Origin: Acidobacteriota bacterium
Lineage (GTDB): Bacteria > Acidobacteriota > Aminicenantia > UBA2199
DNA: 8,455 bases
Direction: 5' to 3'
Assembly: GCA_021817755.1 (NCBI GenBank)
Contig: JAKAGC010000135.1
Span: 1-8,455 of the forward strand
In this document: one piece after another, positions 6,752 through 8,455 of the stretch
Layout: every line of letters begins with the position of its first letter
How positions within the stretch are numbered: position 1 is the first letter of the stretch
Notes under the pieces: generated by a model
The model's input: only the letters and a program-made list of their open reading frames with translations
Database searches by the model: none
What the model was told of the DNA's origin: nothing
Made by a program: the position numbers and the translations under genes

Positions 6752-8455
<1,704 letters not shown>

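Overview
The window is bacterial DNA of fairly low GC content with very AT-rich intergenic stretches. Consensus-like -35/-10 promoters and Shine-Dalgarno sites are easy to see. The gene set does not fix the phylum. A rhomboid protease with a helical-repeat tail, an AAA-like/PD-(D/E)XK protein and a Tneap-type I-B CRISPR operon occur together in several anaerobic and uncultured lineages, so I leave the host open.

Left part (1-1644): the 3' end of an unidentified gene on the + strand (2-142) ends 8 bases before the 3' end of a convergent minus-strand gene. That gene encodes a rhomboid-family intramembrane serine protease (1644 to 151). It has a good promoter whose spacer carries an inverted repeat.

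Middle part (1645-4339): a single + strand gene (2027-3595) encodes a protein with an N-terminal AAA-ATPase-like domain and a C-terminal PD-(D/E)XK nuclease-like domain. Its near-consensus promoter (TTGAAA, 17 bp, TATAAT) is so close to the ATG that the mRNA should be leaderless, and a perfect inverted repeat overlaps the -35. A probable intrinsic terminator follows the gene. After that come four tandem imperfect 42-bp repeats and an AT-rich gap that ends in a structured, locally GC-rich leader.

Right part (4340-8455): the effector half of a type I-B (Tneap/Cst) CRISPR-Cas operon, in the order cas6, cas8b1 (cst1), cas7 (cst2/devR), cas5t, then the first few codons of another gene. The genes are packed tightly: cas7 overlaps cas8 and cas5 overlaps cas7. 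Cas8, Cas7 and Cas5 with a small subunit would form Cascade around a crRNA processed by Cas6. No separate small-subunit gene is present. Instead, an in-frame ATG with a full AGGAGG Shine-Dalgarno lies inside the 3' part of cas8 (6398-6751) and would yield a 117-residue Cas11. No CRISPR array, adaptation gene or complete cas3 lies in the window; they would have to be downstream or elsewhere.

The points most worth following up are the internal Cas11 start, a Cas6 with tyrosine where the catalytic histidine normally lies, a perfect 8-bp hairpin in the first codons of cas6, the 42-bp repeat array, and the leaderless promoter with a palindrome.
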